A stretch of DNA of 64,000 nt from Shewanella cyperi (GCF_017354985.1 NZ_CP071501.1:3511001-3575000); one strand, 5' to 3'; positions 43,879 through 53,826 are shown, counted from the first letter of the stretch. Translations and numbers: made by a program. Notes: a model not told the origin generated them from the sequence alone.

Positions 43879-45707
43879 ACAAATTCACCACCCTGCTGTC
43901 TTCCCTGCTGCTGGTCTTGCTCAGTCATACAAGCCTCGCGGCAAATGGTTTTGACTTCCTCAAGGACGAACCCGAACTTATGCCCGTGGATCAGGCCTTT
44001 GTGTTCGATTTTGAACAACAGGGCTCGGTTCTGAAAATCTCCTGGGTCATAGCCGACGGCTACTACCTGTATCGGGACAAGCTCAAATTCAGCGCCGATC
44101 AAGCCACGCTCGGCGAGATAGGCCTGCCGACCGGCAAGCCCCATGTCGATGATTATTTTGGTGAGCAGCAGGTCTACTACAGCTATGTCGAAGTGCCCGT
44201 GGCCCTCAAGTCGGCTCTGGACACAGGCTCGGTTTCGGTGACCTTTATGGGTTGTGCCGAGGACAAGCTCTGTTACCCCCCCACCACCCGTACCGCGCTG
44301 CTGAGTGCAGTGGCAGATAACGACGGTCAGCTGCCAAAGTCCGACGTTCAGGGCAATGCCCAGGACAGCGGCACTACTGAAGCTGCAGTAACCAAGGCTC
44401 CCGTGACCGAGCAGGACAGACTCAGCCGCATGCTGGCGGGCAGCAATCTGCTGTGGACCCTGTTGATATTCTTTGGCCTTGGTGTTGGCCTGGCGCTGAC
44501 TCCCTGCGTATTCCCCATGTACCCCATACTGTCCGGCATCATAGTGGGGCAGGGAAAACAACTTTCCACCGCCCGCGCCTTTAGCCTGTCGATGGTCTAT
44601 GTCCAGGGTATGGCCATCACCTATTCCCTGCTTGGACTGGTGGTCGCCTCTGCCGGCATGAAGTATCAGGCAGCCTTGCAGCATCCCGCGGTATTGGTGG
44701 TTCTGGCGCTGCTGTTTGCCGTGCTCAGCCTGTCCATGTTTGGCCTGTATGAATTGCGCCTCCCCTCTGCCTGGCAACAGAAGCTCAACAGCGCCTCCAG
44801 CTCCCAGAAAGGTGGCAAGCTGACGGGTGTTTTCCTGATGGGGGTGATTTCCGGTCTGGTGGCGTCCCCCTGCACCACGGCCCCCCTGTCCGGTGCGCTG
44901 ATTTACGTGGCCCAAAGTGGCGATTTACTGCTGGGTTTCCTGGCCCTCTATGTACTGAGCATGGGCATGGGCTTGCCACTGCTGCTGATTGGCACTTCCG
45001 GCGGCAAACTGCTGCCCAAGGCCGGCGCCTGGATGGATCTGATCAAGACCCTGTTTGGCTTCCTGCTGCTGGCAGTGTCCATCATTATGCTGGGCCGGAT
45101 CTGGACCGGACTCCTGTCTGATTTGCTGTGGTCCATCTGGGGCATCAGCATGATCGCCTACCTGATGCACCAGAACAAACAGACCCAATTCAATTGGAAG
45201 CAAACGGTGCGCTCGGTGATCTTGCTGCTGGCGCTGCTGACCAGCTTTTCCTACGGTTTCCATGCGGTGATGGGCGCTCTGGGATTCAGCATGCCCAGAG
45301 CCGTCAGTCCGGTAAACGGCATATTGAACCAAGGCGAAGCCCATGAATTCAAACGCTTCAAGACCTTGGCGGAGCTCAATACCGAACTCGCCGCGGCCAA
45401 GGCAGCCGGCAAGCCTGTGATGGTGGATCTGTACGCCGACTGGTGTGTGGCCTGCAAGGAATTCGAGGCCATTACCTTCAAGGATGGGGCGGTCAAAGAG
45501 CGCATGAATACCATGGTGCTGTTGCAGGCCGATGTGACCCGCTCCGATGACGAAGATGTGGCCCTGTTGGAGGCCTATGACGTGCTGGGCCTGCCGACCC
45601 TGCTGATGTTTGACGCCAAGGGCGTGAGCCGGGATGACCTGCGGGTCACGGGTTTTATGGCGCCGGCGGAGTTTGCCGATCACCTGGACCTGCTGCTAAA
45701 GCAATAA
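43875..45707 (+). CDS. dsbD: Thiol:disulfide interchange protein DsbD
   Basis: A 610-residue inner-membrane reductant conduit that moves electrons from cytosolic thioredoxin to periplasmic DsbC, DsbG and cytochrome maturation. It has a signal peptide; an N-terminal DsbD-alpha domain with the Cys pair in FMGCAEDKLCYPP; eight helices with TPCVFPMYPIL and SPCTTAPLSG (the membrane Cys); and a C-terminal thioredoxin domain with WCVAC. All six redox Cys are visible. Its ATG overlaps the cutA stop, so the pair is one operon. Confidence 0.96.
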   Translation: MNKFTTLLSSLLLVLLSHTSLAANGFDFLKDEPELMPVDQAFVFDFEQQGSVLKISWVIADGYYLYRDKLKFSADQATLGEIGLPTGKPHVDDYFGEQQVYYSYVEVPVALKSALDTGSVSVTFMGCAEDKLCYPPTTRTALLSAVADNDGQLPKSDVQGNAQDSGTTEAAVTKAPVTEQDRLSRMLAGSNLLWTLLIFFGLGVGLALTPCVFPMYPILSGIIVGQGKQLSTARAFSLSMVYVQGMAITYSLLGLVVASAGMKYQAALQHPAVLVVLALLFAVLSLSMFGLYELRLPSAWQQKLNSASSSQKGGKLTGVFLMGVISGLVASPCTTAPLSGALIYVAQSGDLLLGFLALYVLSMGMGLPLLLIGTSGGKLLPKAGAWMDLIKTLFGFLLLAVSIIMLGRIWTGLLSDLLWSIWGISMIAYLMHQNKQTQFNWKQTVRSVILLLALLTSFSYGFHAVMGALGFSMPRAVSPVNGILNQGEAHEFKRFKTLAELNTELAAAKAAGKPVMVDLYADWCVACKEFEAITFKDGAVKERMNTMVLLQADVTRSDDEDVALLEAYDVLGLPTLLMFDAKGVSRDDLRVTGFMAPAEFADHLDLLLKQ

Positions 45708-45726
45708 TCAGAGCAAGTCTCTCAAT

Positions 45727-45761
45727 AAAAAGGCAAACTTTTGCAAGAAAGTTTGCCTTTT
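45727..45761 (+). terminator. Rho-independent terminator after dsbD
   Basis: An imperfect stem, AAAAGGCAAACT with AGTTTGCCTTTT, with a loop of about ten bases and a T-run. Confidence 0.8.
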
Positions 45762-45852
45762 CCGTTTTCTGTTCCTTAAAGTTTTATACAATGGTCCCAA
45801 TCAGCAGAGTCCCTACTGCGAAGCAATAGAAGCAATAACAGCAAGGAGTCCC

Positions 45853-47478
45853 ATGGAGCCCGCCATACTTGTCATCACCTTAGTCTGTGGTTTATTGGTC
45901 AGCCGGGTGGGATTGCCACCGCTGATCGGCTATCTGGCGGCCGGATTTGTACTGTTTATGTTTGGCATCGAAGAAGACAGCCTGCCACTGCTCAGGCAAC
46001 TGGCGGATCTCGGGGTCACCCTGCTGCTGTTCGCCATCGGCCTCAAGCTGGATATCCGCAGCCTGTTCAAGGCCGAGGTCTGGGCCGGGGCCAGCCTGCA
46101 TCTGATGGGCTCAATGCTGTTTTTTGTGCCGGTACTCAAGTTGCTCGGACTCATAGGCCTGTCACAACTGTTACCCCTGGATTGGGGGCAACTGGCGCTG
46201 CTGGCCTTCGCCCTTAGCTTTTCCAGCACGGTATTTGCGGTCAAGGTGCTGGAAGACAAGGGGGACATTCAATCCCTCTATGGCCGGGTGGCCATTGGTA
46301 TCCTCATTATGCAGGATATCTTTGCTGTCGCCTTCCTCACCATTTCCAAGGGTGAAATGCCCAGCATCTGGGCCCTGGCGCTGCTGTTGCTGCCTTTGGC
46401 GCGGCCATTGATTTACCGCGCCTTCGACCGGGTCGGTCACGGTGAATTGCTGGTGCTCTTTGGTCTGGTAATGGTGCTGGTGCTGGGCGCCTGGCTGTTC
46501 GAGGCCGTGGGCCTGAAGCCGGATCTCGGTGCCCTGGTGGTAGGTCTGTTGCTGGCGGGACACCGCAAGGCCAACGAACTCGCCAAGTCACTGTTTTACT
46601 TTAAAGAACTTTTCCTGGTGGCCTTCTTCCTCACCATAGGGCTCAATGGGCTGCCCGCCTGGGAAGACCTGACGCTGGCCGCCGTGCTGTTGCTGTTTAT
46701 CCCGCTCAAGGTGGCGCTGTTCCTGCTGCTGCTGACCCGCTTCAGGCTAAGATCCCGCACCTCGCTGCTGGCGTCATTCAACCTGGCTAACTACAGCGAG
46801 TTCGGCCTGATTGTCGCCGCCGTGGCCGCCGCCAAGGGCTGGCTGCCCTCCCAATGGCTGGTGATCACCGCCATGGCCCTGAGCTTCAGTTTCCTGTTGG
46901 CGGCGCCGCTGAACAAGTTGGTAGGCAGTGTCTACCAAAGGCACCAAACCCGACTCAGACGTATGGAGCGCCACCCGCTGCATCCCGAAGACAGGCAAAT
47001 CCCCCTTGGCAATCCCCGCTTCCTGATCCTGGGTATGGGCCGTATCGGCAGCGGGGCCTACGACGAGCTGAAACATAAGTTCGGTGGCGAGATCCTCGGC
47101 ATTGAACACAAACAGGAGTTGGTGGACAAACACCGTCGCCTGGGGCGCAACGTGGTTCAGGGCGACGCCACCGACAGCGATTTCTGGGAAAAGGTGGAGC
47201 GCGCCCCTAACCTGGAGCTGGTATTGCTGGCCATGCCCCACCACGCAGGTAATCTGTTTGCGGTCAAACAGCTGAAAAAAATGGATTATCAGGGCAAGAT
47301 CAGCGCCATAGTACAGTTCGGCGAAGATATTCAGTCACTGCGGGACAGCGGTGTTCACAGCGTCTACAACATGTATGAGGCCGCCGGGGCCGGTTTTGTC
47401 GACCATGTGAGTCAGGAGTTGCTCAGGCGTCAGCCGACAGCAACTGAAACCGCGGCCCCTGTGGCCCAGGCACGCTAA
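45853..47478 (+). CDS. CPA2-family cation:proton antiporter with TrkA-N domain
   Basis: A 541-residue inner-membrane protein. About 12 helices make a Na+/H+ exchanger-type module: FAIGLKLDIRSLF, FSSTVFAVKVLEDKG and IGILIMQDIFAVAFLT are the KefB/KefC/YbaL hallmarks. The C-terminal domain (about 380-520) is TrkA-N/RCK: FLILGMGRIGSGAYDEL, then IEHKQELVDKHRRLGRNVVQGDATD, binding NAD(H) or a similar ligand. Glutathione gating as in KefB or KefC cannot be told. AAGGAG is 7 nt before the ATG. Confidence 0.88.
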   Translation: MEPAILVITLVCGLLVSRVGLPPLIGYLAAGFVLFMFGIEEDSLPLLRQLADLGVTLLLFAIGLKLDIRSLFKAEVWAGASLHLMGSMLFFVPVLKLLGLIGLSQLLPLDWGQLALLAFALSFSSTVFAVKVLEDKGDIQSLYGRVAIGILIMQDIFAVAFLTISKGEMPSIWALALLLLPLARPLIYRAFDRVGHGELLVLFGLVMVLVLGAWLFEAVGLKPDLGALVVGLLLAGHRKANELAKSLFYFKELFLVAFFLTIGLNGLPAWEDLTLAAVLLLFIPLKVALFLLLLTRFRLRSRTSLLASFNLANYSEFGLIVAAVAAAKGWLPSQWLVITAMALSFSFLLAAPLNKLVGSVYQRHQTRLRRMERHPLHPEDRQIPLGNPRFLILGMGRIGSGAYDELKHKFGGEILGIEHKQELVDKHRRLGRNVVQGDATDSDFWEKVERAPNLELVLLAMPHHAGNLFAVKQLKKMDYQGKISAIVQFGEDIQSLRDSGVHSVYNMYEAAGAGFVDHVSQELLRRQPTATETAAPVAQAR

Positions 47479-47600
47479 AAAATCTCAGTTTCCGCCCTTT
47501 CGCAGACATGGTATAACTCAAGGAAAACGCCCAGCGGCTGCCAGTTGGCGCCCGCTGGGACACAAGGCTGTTCCCTTGGCCACGGGAGAGTTTCCAGAGC

Positions 47601-48746
47601 ATGTCCAACCCAGCGCAGCGCGCCACCAAGCTGTTTGTCAAAACCTTCGGCACCAAGGCCGACGCCTTGTTTCAAGCGCCCGGCAGGGTGATCCTGGTGG
47701 GCGAACACACTGACTATAACGAAGGTTTTGTACTGGCTGCTGCCATCAACAGCCACACTGTCATTGCCGCCAAGCGCCGGGACGATCTGCGCTTCCGGGC
47801 GGTATCCGAACGTTTTCCCGGGCAAATTATGGAGTGGCAATTCGGCACCGAGGGCGATCTCAATGCCGATGAGTGGGTTAACTATCTCAAGGGATTCACC
47901 CAGGCCATGGCGTTCTCAGGACTGCAAGCCAAGGGCCTGGATCTGGCCGTGGTCAGCAATGTGCCCATGGGGGCCGGTCTGTCCTCCTCGGCAGCGCTGG
48001 AAATTGCCTTTGGCACCGCGCTCAATGATACCAGCCAGTTGCACCTGTCCCCCATGGCCATAGCCCAGCTGGCCCAACGGGGCGAAAGCCGCATGCTTGG
48101 CTATCCCTGTGGCATCATGGACCAGATGGTGAGCGCCATGGGCGAAACCGATTGCGCTCTGGTGATAGATTGCCTGGATCTCGACAGCGAAGCCTTGCAA
48201 ATCCCGGACTCCCTCAGTCTGATGATCATCTCCTCCCCCCTGGACCCCGGGGCAATGGCGACTGCCTACCGGCAGCGGCGGGAAGAATGCCAACAGGCCG
48301 CCGACTTCTTTGGTCTGGATTCACTCAGGCACCTGGAGCAGGCAGAGCTGGAATCGGCCAAGGCCAAACTCGATCCCACACTCCTGCGCCGCGCCCGCCA
48401 TGTGGTAAGTGAAAACCAGCGCACCCAGAGTGCCGGCCGGGCGCTGGAGCGCGGTGACATCCGGCGCCTGGGCATGCTGATGAATCAATCCCATGCATCA
48501 CTGCGGGACGACTTTGAACTGAGTCAGCCGGAGATTGAGTCCCTGGTGCAGGTGATGAGCGAGGTGATTGGCGAACGTGGCGGCGTCAGAATGACAGATG
48601 GTTGTTGCATAGTCGCCCTGGTGGAACATGAATTGACGGACGCCGTAGTGCAGGCGGTGGAGCAGCAATACCGGGCGCTGACAGGTGGCGAACCCCATAT
48701 CTATATGTGTGCCGCGGCGACGGGCGCCGGCCGGATTGACGCCTGA
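47601..48746 (+). CDS. galK: Galactokinase
   Basis: A 381-residue GHMP kinase that phosphorylates galactose at C1. Signatures are APGRVILVGEHTDYNEGFVL (galactose-binding), NVPMGAGLSSSAALEIA (ATP loop), CGIMDQMVSAMG and GGVRMTDGCCIVALV. Length matches the family. It is followed by an aldose 1-epimerase gene after 82 nt; galT and galE are not in the window, so the Leloir set is split or its later steps are elsewhere. Confidence 0.94.
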   Translation: MSNPAQRATKLFVKTFGTKADALFQAPGRVILVGEHTDYNEGFVLAAAINSHTVIAAKRRDDLRFRAVSERFPGQIMEWQFGTEGDLNADEWVNYLKGFTQAMAFSGLQAKGLDLAVVSNVPMGAGLSSSAALEIAFGTALNDTSQLHLSPMAIAQLAQRGESRMLGYPCGIMDQMVSAMGETDCALVIDCLDLDSEALQIPDSLSLMIISSPLDPGAMATAYRQRREECQQAADFFGLDSLRHLEQAELESAKAKLDPTLLRRARHVVSENQRTQSAGRALERGDIRRLGMLMNQSHASLRDDFELSQPEIESLVQVMSEVIGERGGVRMTDGCCIVALVEHELTDAVVQAVEQQYRALTGGEPHIYMCAAATGAGRIDA

Positions 48747-48828
48747 TCCATACGAATGCAAGGCCTTATCCTGGCGTGCGGCTTAGTTTATATTGCTTTG
48801 ATTTTAATTTGGAAAAGGACAGCTTCCC

Positions 48829-49860
48829 ATGGTGCGTTTTACCGTACTCGACCCCTGGCAGGATCCCCGCGGTGGGGAAATTGAACGCGTAAGACTGGAC
48901 AATGGCATACTGGCCCTGGAAGTTCTGAGTCTGGGCGGGATCATTCGCTCCCTGTGGGCGCCGGACCGGCATGGCGAACGCGCCAACATAGTGCTGGGCG
49001 CCGAAGATGCCACAGCCTATCTGGAACAGCAGGCACATCTGGGTGCCATTGCAGGCCGCTATGCCAACCGCATCGCCGGTGGAAAACTGTCCCTCCAGGG
49101 TAAAAATATCCAACTGGACACCAACCTGGCGGGCAATTGTCTGCACGGCGGCTTTGAGGGCTTCAATCGCCGCCGCTGGCAGCTGGGTATGCTCAGCGAT
49201 GGGGTGCGCCTGACCCTGGTGAGCCCAGATGGTGACGGCGGATTCCCCGGCGAGTGTCGGGTGCAACTGGATTATCGCCTCGCGGGCCACAACCTCTACG
49301 TGGAAATGCAGGCGGTGACCGACAGCGCTTGCCCAGTCAGCCTGACCCAGCACAGCTATTTCAACCTCGAAGGCAGCAAGGCGACCAATGCCGATCACAG
49401 GATCCAGATCCTGGCGGACAAGGTGCTAACCCTGGATGAGACCGGCATTCCCAATGGTATCCGGGATGTGACAGAGTCAGTATTCGATCTGCGCCAACCA
49501 CAGCGGCTCGGCGACCATTTGTCCCACGAGGCCCTCGCTGCCACCAAGGGCTATGATCACCCCTTCTGGCTCGACAATGACGCCGCAGATCTGAAAAAGT
49601 GCGCCGTCCTCAGCAGCCCTGTCAGTGGAAGGCGCATGACCCTTTACAGCAACCAACCCACGGTACAGCTCTATTGCGCCAACTTCCTGGGCGGCACCCC
49701 AGGCCGTGCCGGGCAAAGTTACCGGGATTACCAGGCCGTATGCCTGGAACCGCAGCTGGCGCCGGATGCCCCCAACCAACCGGATCTGGGTCGGGGCTGG
49801 CTGCAAGCGGGTGAGGTATACCACCATATCAGCCGTTATCGATTCGACTGCACGGATTAA
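48829..49860 (+). CDS. galM: Aldose 1-epimerase (galactose mutarotase)
   Basis: A 343-residue enzyme interconverting alpha and beta anomers of galactose ahead of galactokinase. Matches are GAIAGRYANRIAGGKLSLQ, LHGGFEGFNRRRW, SLTQHSYFNLEGS (catalytic His) and AVCLEPQLAPDAPN (catalytic Glu). AAGGAC lies about 9 nt before the ATG. Probably an operon with galK. Confidence 0.93.
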   Translation: MVRFTVLDPWQDPRGGEIERVRLDNGILALEVLSLGGIIRSLWAPDRHGERANIVLGAEDATAYLEQQAHLGAIAGRYANRIAGGKLSLQGKNIQLDTNLAGNCLHGGFEGFNRRRWQLGMLSDGVRLTLVSPDGDGGFPGECRVQLDYRLAGHNLYVEMQAVTDSACPVSLTQHSYFNLEGSKATNADHRIQILADKVLTLDETGIPNGIRDVTESVFDLRQPQRLGDHLSHEALAATKGYDHPFWLDNDAADLKKCAVLSSPVSGRRMTLYSNQPTVQLYCANFLGGTPGRAGQSYRDYQAVCLEPQLAPDAPNQPDLGRGWLQAGEVYHHISRYRFDCTD

Positions 49861-50058
49861 GGTGCCGGGTCCGGCAATCAATGAGAAAGTCACTTCGCCA
49901 CGACGGCAACAAAGAGGGCTGATGTCACTGTCTGCATCGGCCTGATATCAGAATGGTTTGGGGAATGAATTAAAACGGCTTAAATGTGGGAAAATCGGCC
50001 CAGCCCCGAGAAATCAGGGCTGATGCTGAATTGGCTGAGTGGACTTGGTTCGAGCGGA

Positions 50059-50469
50059 TTAATCGTCGAAATCGTCGCCCCAATCATCACTGAAGTCGTC
50101 GTCACCACCGCTGCCAACGGCTTCTTCTTCAGGCTCCACCTCAACCTTGGACTTACGTGCCGGGGCACTGTCCTTAACGTTGCTCAAATTGATCCTGGCC
50201 TGGTGCTTTTCCATAAAGTCAGCACGGGCCGCCTTCCAGGCACCGCCAAACTGAGCCTCGGCAGCCTTGACCGCGGCGTCATCCAGATCGTACAGATTGA
50301 CTTTTACTATATCCTCAACGTATTCCACTATGGCTTTACGTTCTGTGTTGTACAGATAGATACGTCCTGGGGAGGCTTCGGGTAACTGATTGTCATGGAC
50401 GACGATAGTGTTGCCCCGAGAAGTTCTCAGCTCGCCGTACCAAACCTGTTTCTTCGCCGTGTTATACAT
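50059..50469 (-). CDS. Small protein with an acidic C-terminal tail, unknown function
   Basis: A 136-residue protein. The first part (MYNTAKKQVWYGELRTSRGN...YLYNTERKAIVEYVEDIVKV) is beta-rich, the middle is a helix around KAAEAQFGGAWKAARADF, and the end is strongly acidic (DDDFSDDWGDDFDD). Basic stretches precede this (ARKSKVEVEPEEEA). The ATG at 50469 follows AAGGG by about 11 nt; a TTG three codons upstream is the alternative. Not recognised. Confidence 0.65.
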   Translation of the reverse strand: MYNTAKKQVWYGELRTSRGNTIVVHDNQLPEASPGRIYLYNTERKAIVEYVEDIVKVNLYDLDDAAVKAAEAQFGGAWKAARADFMEKHQARINLSNVKDSAPARKSKVEVEPEEEAVGSGGDDDFSDDWGDDFDD

Positions 50470-50725
50470 ATATGCCAATACCCTTAAATCAACACATACA
50501 CTAGGAGTTTGTCTTTACAACACAGCCGGAGGAGCAGTACTGATCCCCGCGGCTGCCCGTCTGATTATCTCGGACGTTTCACGATGGGTATTCTTGCAGA
50601 ATCTTTCCCAGAATCAATGCCAAAAACCATGAATTTTTACCTCTTATGCCATTAATTCATCGTCTTTGGCAGCAAATTTCCATTTCACATGGACTGTAGC
50701 CCAAATTTCGCCCAGTGCAAACCTG

Positions 50726-51715
50726 TCATTCCAGTAACAAAATCACCTTGCCCCTGTGCTCCCCCACCTCCATCAGTCTGTGGGCCTCGGCGGCCTCGGC
50801 CAGCGGAAAACGGGCCGAAATCGGTGGTATGCAGTGTCCCTTGGCGAGCAGGGGCCAGACGTTTTGCTCCAGTTCGGAGGCGATAGCCGCCTTCGCCGCT
50901 ATGCTCTGGGGTCTTAAGGTCGAACCGGTCCAGACAATGCGCTTGGCCATCAGGCGGAAAATATCCACTTCGGCCCTGGGCCCAGACTGCATGGCTACCG
51001 ACACCATACGACCGTCCTCCGCCAGCAGCTTGAGGTTTTCGTTGATCATCTTGCCACCGGCCATGTCCAGCACCAGATTGACGCCGGCGGGGCACAGCGC
51101 CAACACCTGGGCCACCAACTCGGGATCCCGGTAATCAAACGCAGCATCGGCCCCCAGGGTCAGGCAATAGTGACGCTTCTCTTCGCTGCCACTGGTAACC
51201 AATACCCTGGCACCAAAGGCCTTGGCCAGCAGGATAGCGGTGGAACCTATGCCGCCCGAGCCCCCCTGGATAAGCACTGTCTCGCCGGCTTTCAGGCCGC
51301 CACGCATAAACAGATTACCCCAGACGGTGAAAAAGGTTTCCGGCAGTGCCGCCGTATCCGCCAGCGCCATGCCATTGGGGACGGGTAAGCAGTGACTGCC
51401 GTGGGTAAGCACATACTCACCATAGCCGCCGCCCGGCACCAGGGCGCAGACCTGATCCCCCAATTGCCAGCGCGGCGTGTCTTCCCCGAGGGCGCAGATC
51501 TCCCCCGCCACTTCCAGCCCCAGGATGGGTGACGCGCCCGCTGGTGGCGGATAGGCGCCTCGGCGCTGGGCCAGATCCGGACCATTGACGCCCGCGGCGC
51601 ACACCCGGATCAACACCTGTCCGGCGCCGGGTTGCGGCAACGGCGACTGGCTCAGGCACAGAACCTCGGGTCCGCCGCTGTGTTCGAAGGCTATATGGCG
51701 ATAAGACTGAGACAT
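50726..51715 (-). CDS. NAD(P)H-quinone oxidoreductase, zinc-independent MDR family
   Basis: A 329-residue medium-chain reductase. It has the GroES-like N-terminal domain (HIAFEHSGGPEVLCLSQSPLP; GVNGPDLAQRRGAYPPPAGA) and a Rossmann domain with IQGGSGGIGSTAILLAKAFGA. It lacks the zinc-binding Cys of alcohol dehydrogenases. This is the PIG3/TP53I3-type quinone reductase subfamily. The ATG at 51715 sets MSQSYRHIAFEH; the frame is open far upstream without homology. Substrate unknown. Confidence 0.85.
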   Translation of the reverse strand: MSQSYRHIAFEHSGGPEVLCLSQSPLPQPGAGQVLIRVCAAGVNGPDLAQRRGAYPPPAGASPILGLEVAGEICALGEDTPRWQLGDQVCALVPGGGYGEYVLTHGSHCLPVPNGMALADTAALPETFFTVWGNLFMRGGLKAGETVLIQGGSGGIGSTAILLAKAFGARVLVTSGSEEKRHYCLTLGADAAFDYRDPELVAQVLALCPAGVNLVLDMAGGKMINENLKLLAEDGRMVSVAMQSGPRAEVDIFRLMAKRIVWTGSTLRPQSIAAKAAIASELEQNVWPLLAKGHCIPPISARFPLAEAAEAHRLMEVGEHRGKVILLLE

Positions 51716-51874
51716 GGGAAAGGTCCTCAACTGAAATAATCCCTTAAAAATCAGGTTCCAGCATAACAGCTTGAAAAAATGCTGCCACAGCGCCGGACCT
51801 GGATTGTGCTTGGCGTTGACATTGGCCGCTCCCGGCCTCAGCCTGTAACCTGGATGCACAGTCACGAGAACAGC

Positions 51875-52240
51875 ATGACACCAGCAATCAAGGCCGCCCT
51901 GATAGCCACCTTTGTGTTCCCCGGTGGCGGTCACCTGTACCTGAAGAAGACCTTGCGGGGAGCCTTACTGGCGGCCGTGGCATGCGCCTGCCTTTTGTTT
52001 CTGATGACCCTGGTCTATGACTCGGCCCAGACCATAGCAAGCGGGATCCTTGATGGCAGCATAGCCCCAAACACCACAGAGATTGCACAGGCCATGGATG
52101 CCAGTCAGGTGGAGCTGGAAGCAAAGGGTGGCAGCGTCAGCTGGATACTGCTGTGCACCTGGTTGCTGGGTATCATTGATGGCTACCGACTGGGCCGCAA
52201 AGCGCCTTCGCAAACCACAGACGGCACACGCCAGGCCTAA
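51875..52240 (+). CDS. Small membrane protein, TM2-like
   Basis: About 121 residues with two or three hydrophobic helices (about residues 4-14, 25-44 and 85-100). The first loop FVFPGGGHLYLKKTLRG recalls the Gly-rich turn of TM2-domain proteins, and the last part has LLGIIDGYRLGRKAP. A start at 51854 (MHSHENSM) is also open. Its 3' end overlaps the convergent HAD gene by 4 nt. Function is unknown. Confidence 0.65.
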   Translation: MTPAIKAALIATFVFPGGGHLYLKKTLRGALLAAVACACLLFLMTLVYDSAQTIASGILDGSIAPNTTEIAQAMDASQVELEAKGGSVSWILLCTWLLGIIDGYRLGRKAPSQTTDGTRQA

Positions 52241-52860
52241 TTACCGGGCCAGCAGGCTTTCAATCCGTGATAACAGGGCACCAGCATATCGGCCTGCGTC
52301 GCATAGCCGGGTAAAGGTGCCTCTCCCGGCCAATACAGCCCGGAGCGACAACCGGCATTGGTGGCGGTTTGCACATCAAACAGGTAATCCCCCAGGTACA
52401 GCACCCGGGCAGGCGCCAGCTGCCAGGCCTGGCAAATATGCCTTAATCCGGCGGGATCCGGTTTGGCCGGGGCATCTTCGCGGGTAAGTACCCACTCCAG
52501 GGATAACTCCAGTCGGCTCAGGGTTAACTGCGCCGCTTCGCGGATATTGCGGGTCAGGATCCCCAGCGGCAATCCCTGATGTTGCAGATGCAGCACCAGC
52601 TCCCTTGCGCCATCTATCCAACAGGCCTTGGCCGAGCTGTCCATTTCGTAACGATGCACTATGGCGCTCGCCGCCTCAAATTCGGGTTTCCCTTGCAGAC
52701 TATGGAGGTGGGCCAGGATATCCGTGCCGGGCGGGATCCCGAGCTCGGCCCTCAATCCGGCAAAATCGGGATTCGAATGGGCCAGGGTGCCATCGAGATC
52801 GAACACCACGGCATCTATATCCGTCAGGGAAAAACCGCTTTGCAGTTCGGGAAATCGCAT
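52237..52860 (-). CDS. HAD-superfamily hydrolase (phosphoglycolate phosphatase-like)
   Basis: A 207-residue phosphatase. Motif I is DAVVFDLDGTLAHSN (nucleophile Asp), motif II LGILTRNIREA, motif III Lys in APAKPDPAGLRHI, and motif IV YLGDYLFDVQTATNAGC. It is Gph/YieH-like in layout. Specificity cannot be told. GAGG about 8 nt before the ATG at 52860. Convergent with the TM2-like gene; not obviously coupled to the transporter upstream. Confidence 0.85.
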   Translation of the reverse strand: MRFPELQSGFSLTDIDAVVFDLDGTLAHSNPDFAGLRAELGIPPGTDILAHLHSLQGKPEFEAASAIVHRYEMDSSAKACWIDGARELVLHLQHQGLPLGILTRNIREAAQLTLSRLELSLEWVLTREDAPAKPDPAGLRHICQAWQLAPARVLYLGDYLFDVQTATNAGCRSGLYWPGEAPLPGYATQADMLVPCYHGLKACWPGN

Positions 52861-52896
52861 CTTGCTTGCCTCGCGCATTCAGCACTCACGCAGTCA

Positions 52897-53826
52897 TCAG
52901 GCCGTGACCTGGCGCCGCTTCTGCCACAGGGGCAATAGCTGCAGTGTCATCACTGAGAGAATGATCAGCAGCATTCCCATCAGACTCAAGCCATCTATGC
53001 TGTCGCCCTTTATCACCTCGGGCCACCAGCCAAGGGCGACCACCAGGGCCGTCAGGCTGAAACTGACCACAGGGGTCAGGGCCAACATGGCGCTGACCTG
53101 GGCCGTGGGCCAGTATTTCATCGATTGCCCGAAACAACCGTAGGCCACCAGAGTATTGATGGCACAGAATCCGGCCACCAGCCAGTCACCCTTATCCATG
53201 GTATTGAAATGGCCGAAGTCACAAAAGGGGGCCATCAGTACAACACCAAGGCCGTAAATAAACAGCAGCACATTGGCCGGGCTCAGTCGACCGATAAGCG
53301 CTTTTTGCAGCAGGGCGTAACTGGTCCAACTGGCAGCAGAAAACTGCACCACCAAGACGCCCAGCATCACCTGTTTGTCGGCATGCCCACTGAAATCCAG
53401 TTGTGGATGGAAAAACAGCAACATACCCATGGCCAACCCGGCAAAACAGGCCAATTGTACCGGCTTCAGACGCTCGCCAAAAAAGAGCACACCACCGAAG
53501 GCCAGGAAGAAGGGGGCGGTTTGGAAATTCAGCTGGGCCACACCTGGGGCGAGAAAATCGAGCGAGAACACAAAGGAGACATAGTTAGCCATCAGCAGTA
53601 CGCCTGCCGCCAACAAGCGCCACCAATCGCCGCCGCGCAGTGCCGCAAACTGCCGCAGACTGCCGGCAAGCCATTGCACCAGCACACTGACAATCAGGGC
53701 CACCAGGAAACGAAACCAGGTAAGGGTCACGGGATCGATAAAATCACCGGACAGCTTGAGGGCGATGGGCAACATGCCCCAGAAAAATACCGCAACGGCG
53801 ACAAACAGCAAACCCAGGCGCAACAT
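52897..53826 (-). CDS. EamA/DMT-family transporter
   Basis: A 309-residue inner-membrane protein with ten hydrophobic helices in two EamA repeats: FFWGMLPIALKLSG and WFRFLVALIV in the first, then SAASWTSYALLQKAL and ALTPVVSFSLTALVV in the second. Drug/metabolite transporters of this group export amino acids or small metabolites. The ATG at 53826 has no clear ribosome site; a GTG four codons upstream is equally possible. Substrate is unknown. Confidence 0.85.
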   Translation of the reverse strand: MLRLGLLFVAVAVFFWGMLPIALKLSGDFIDPVTLTWFRFLVALIVSVLVQWLAGSLRQFAALRGGDWWRLLAAGVLLMANYVSFVFSLDFLAPGVAQLNFQTAPFFLAFGGVLFFGERLKPVQLACFAGLAMGMLLFFHPQLDFSGHADKQVMLGVLVVQFSAASWTSYALLQKALIGRLSPANVLLFIYGLGVVLMAPFCDFGHFNTMDKGDWLVAGFCAINTLVAYGCFGQSMKYWPTAQVSAMLALTPVVSFSLTALVVALGWWPEVIKGDSIDGLSLMGMLLIILSVMTLQLLPLWQKRRQVTA

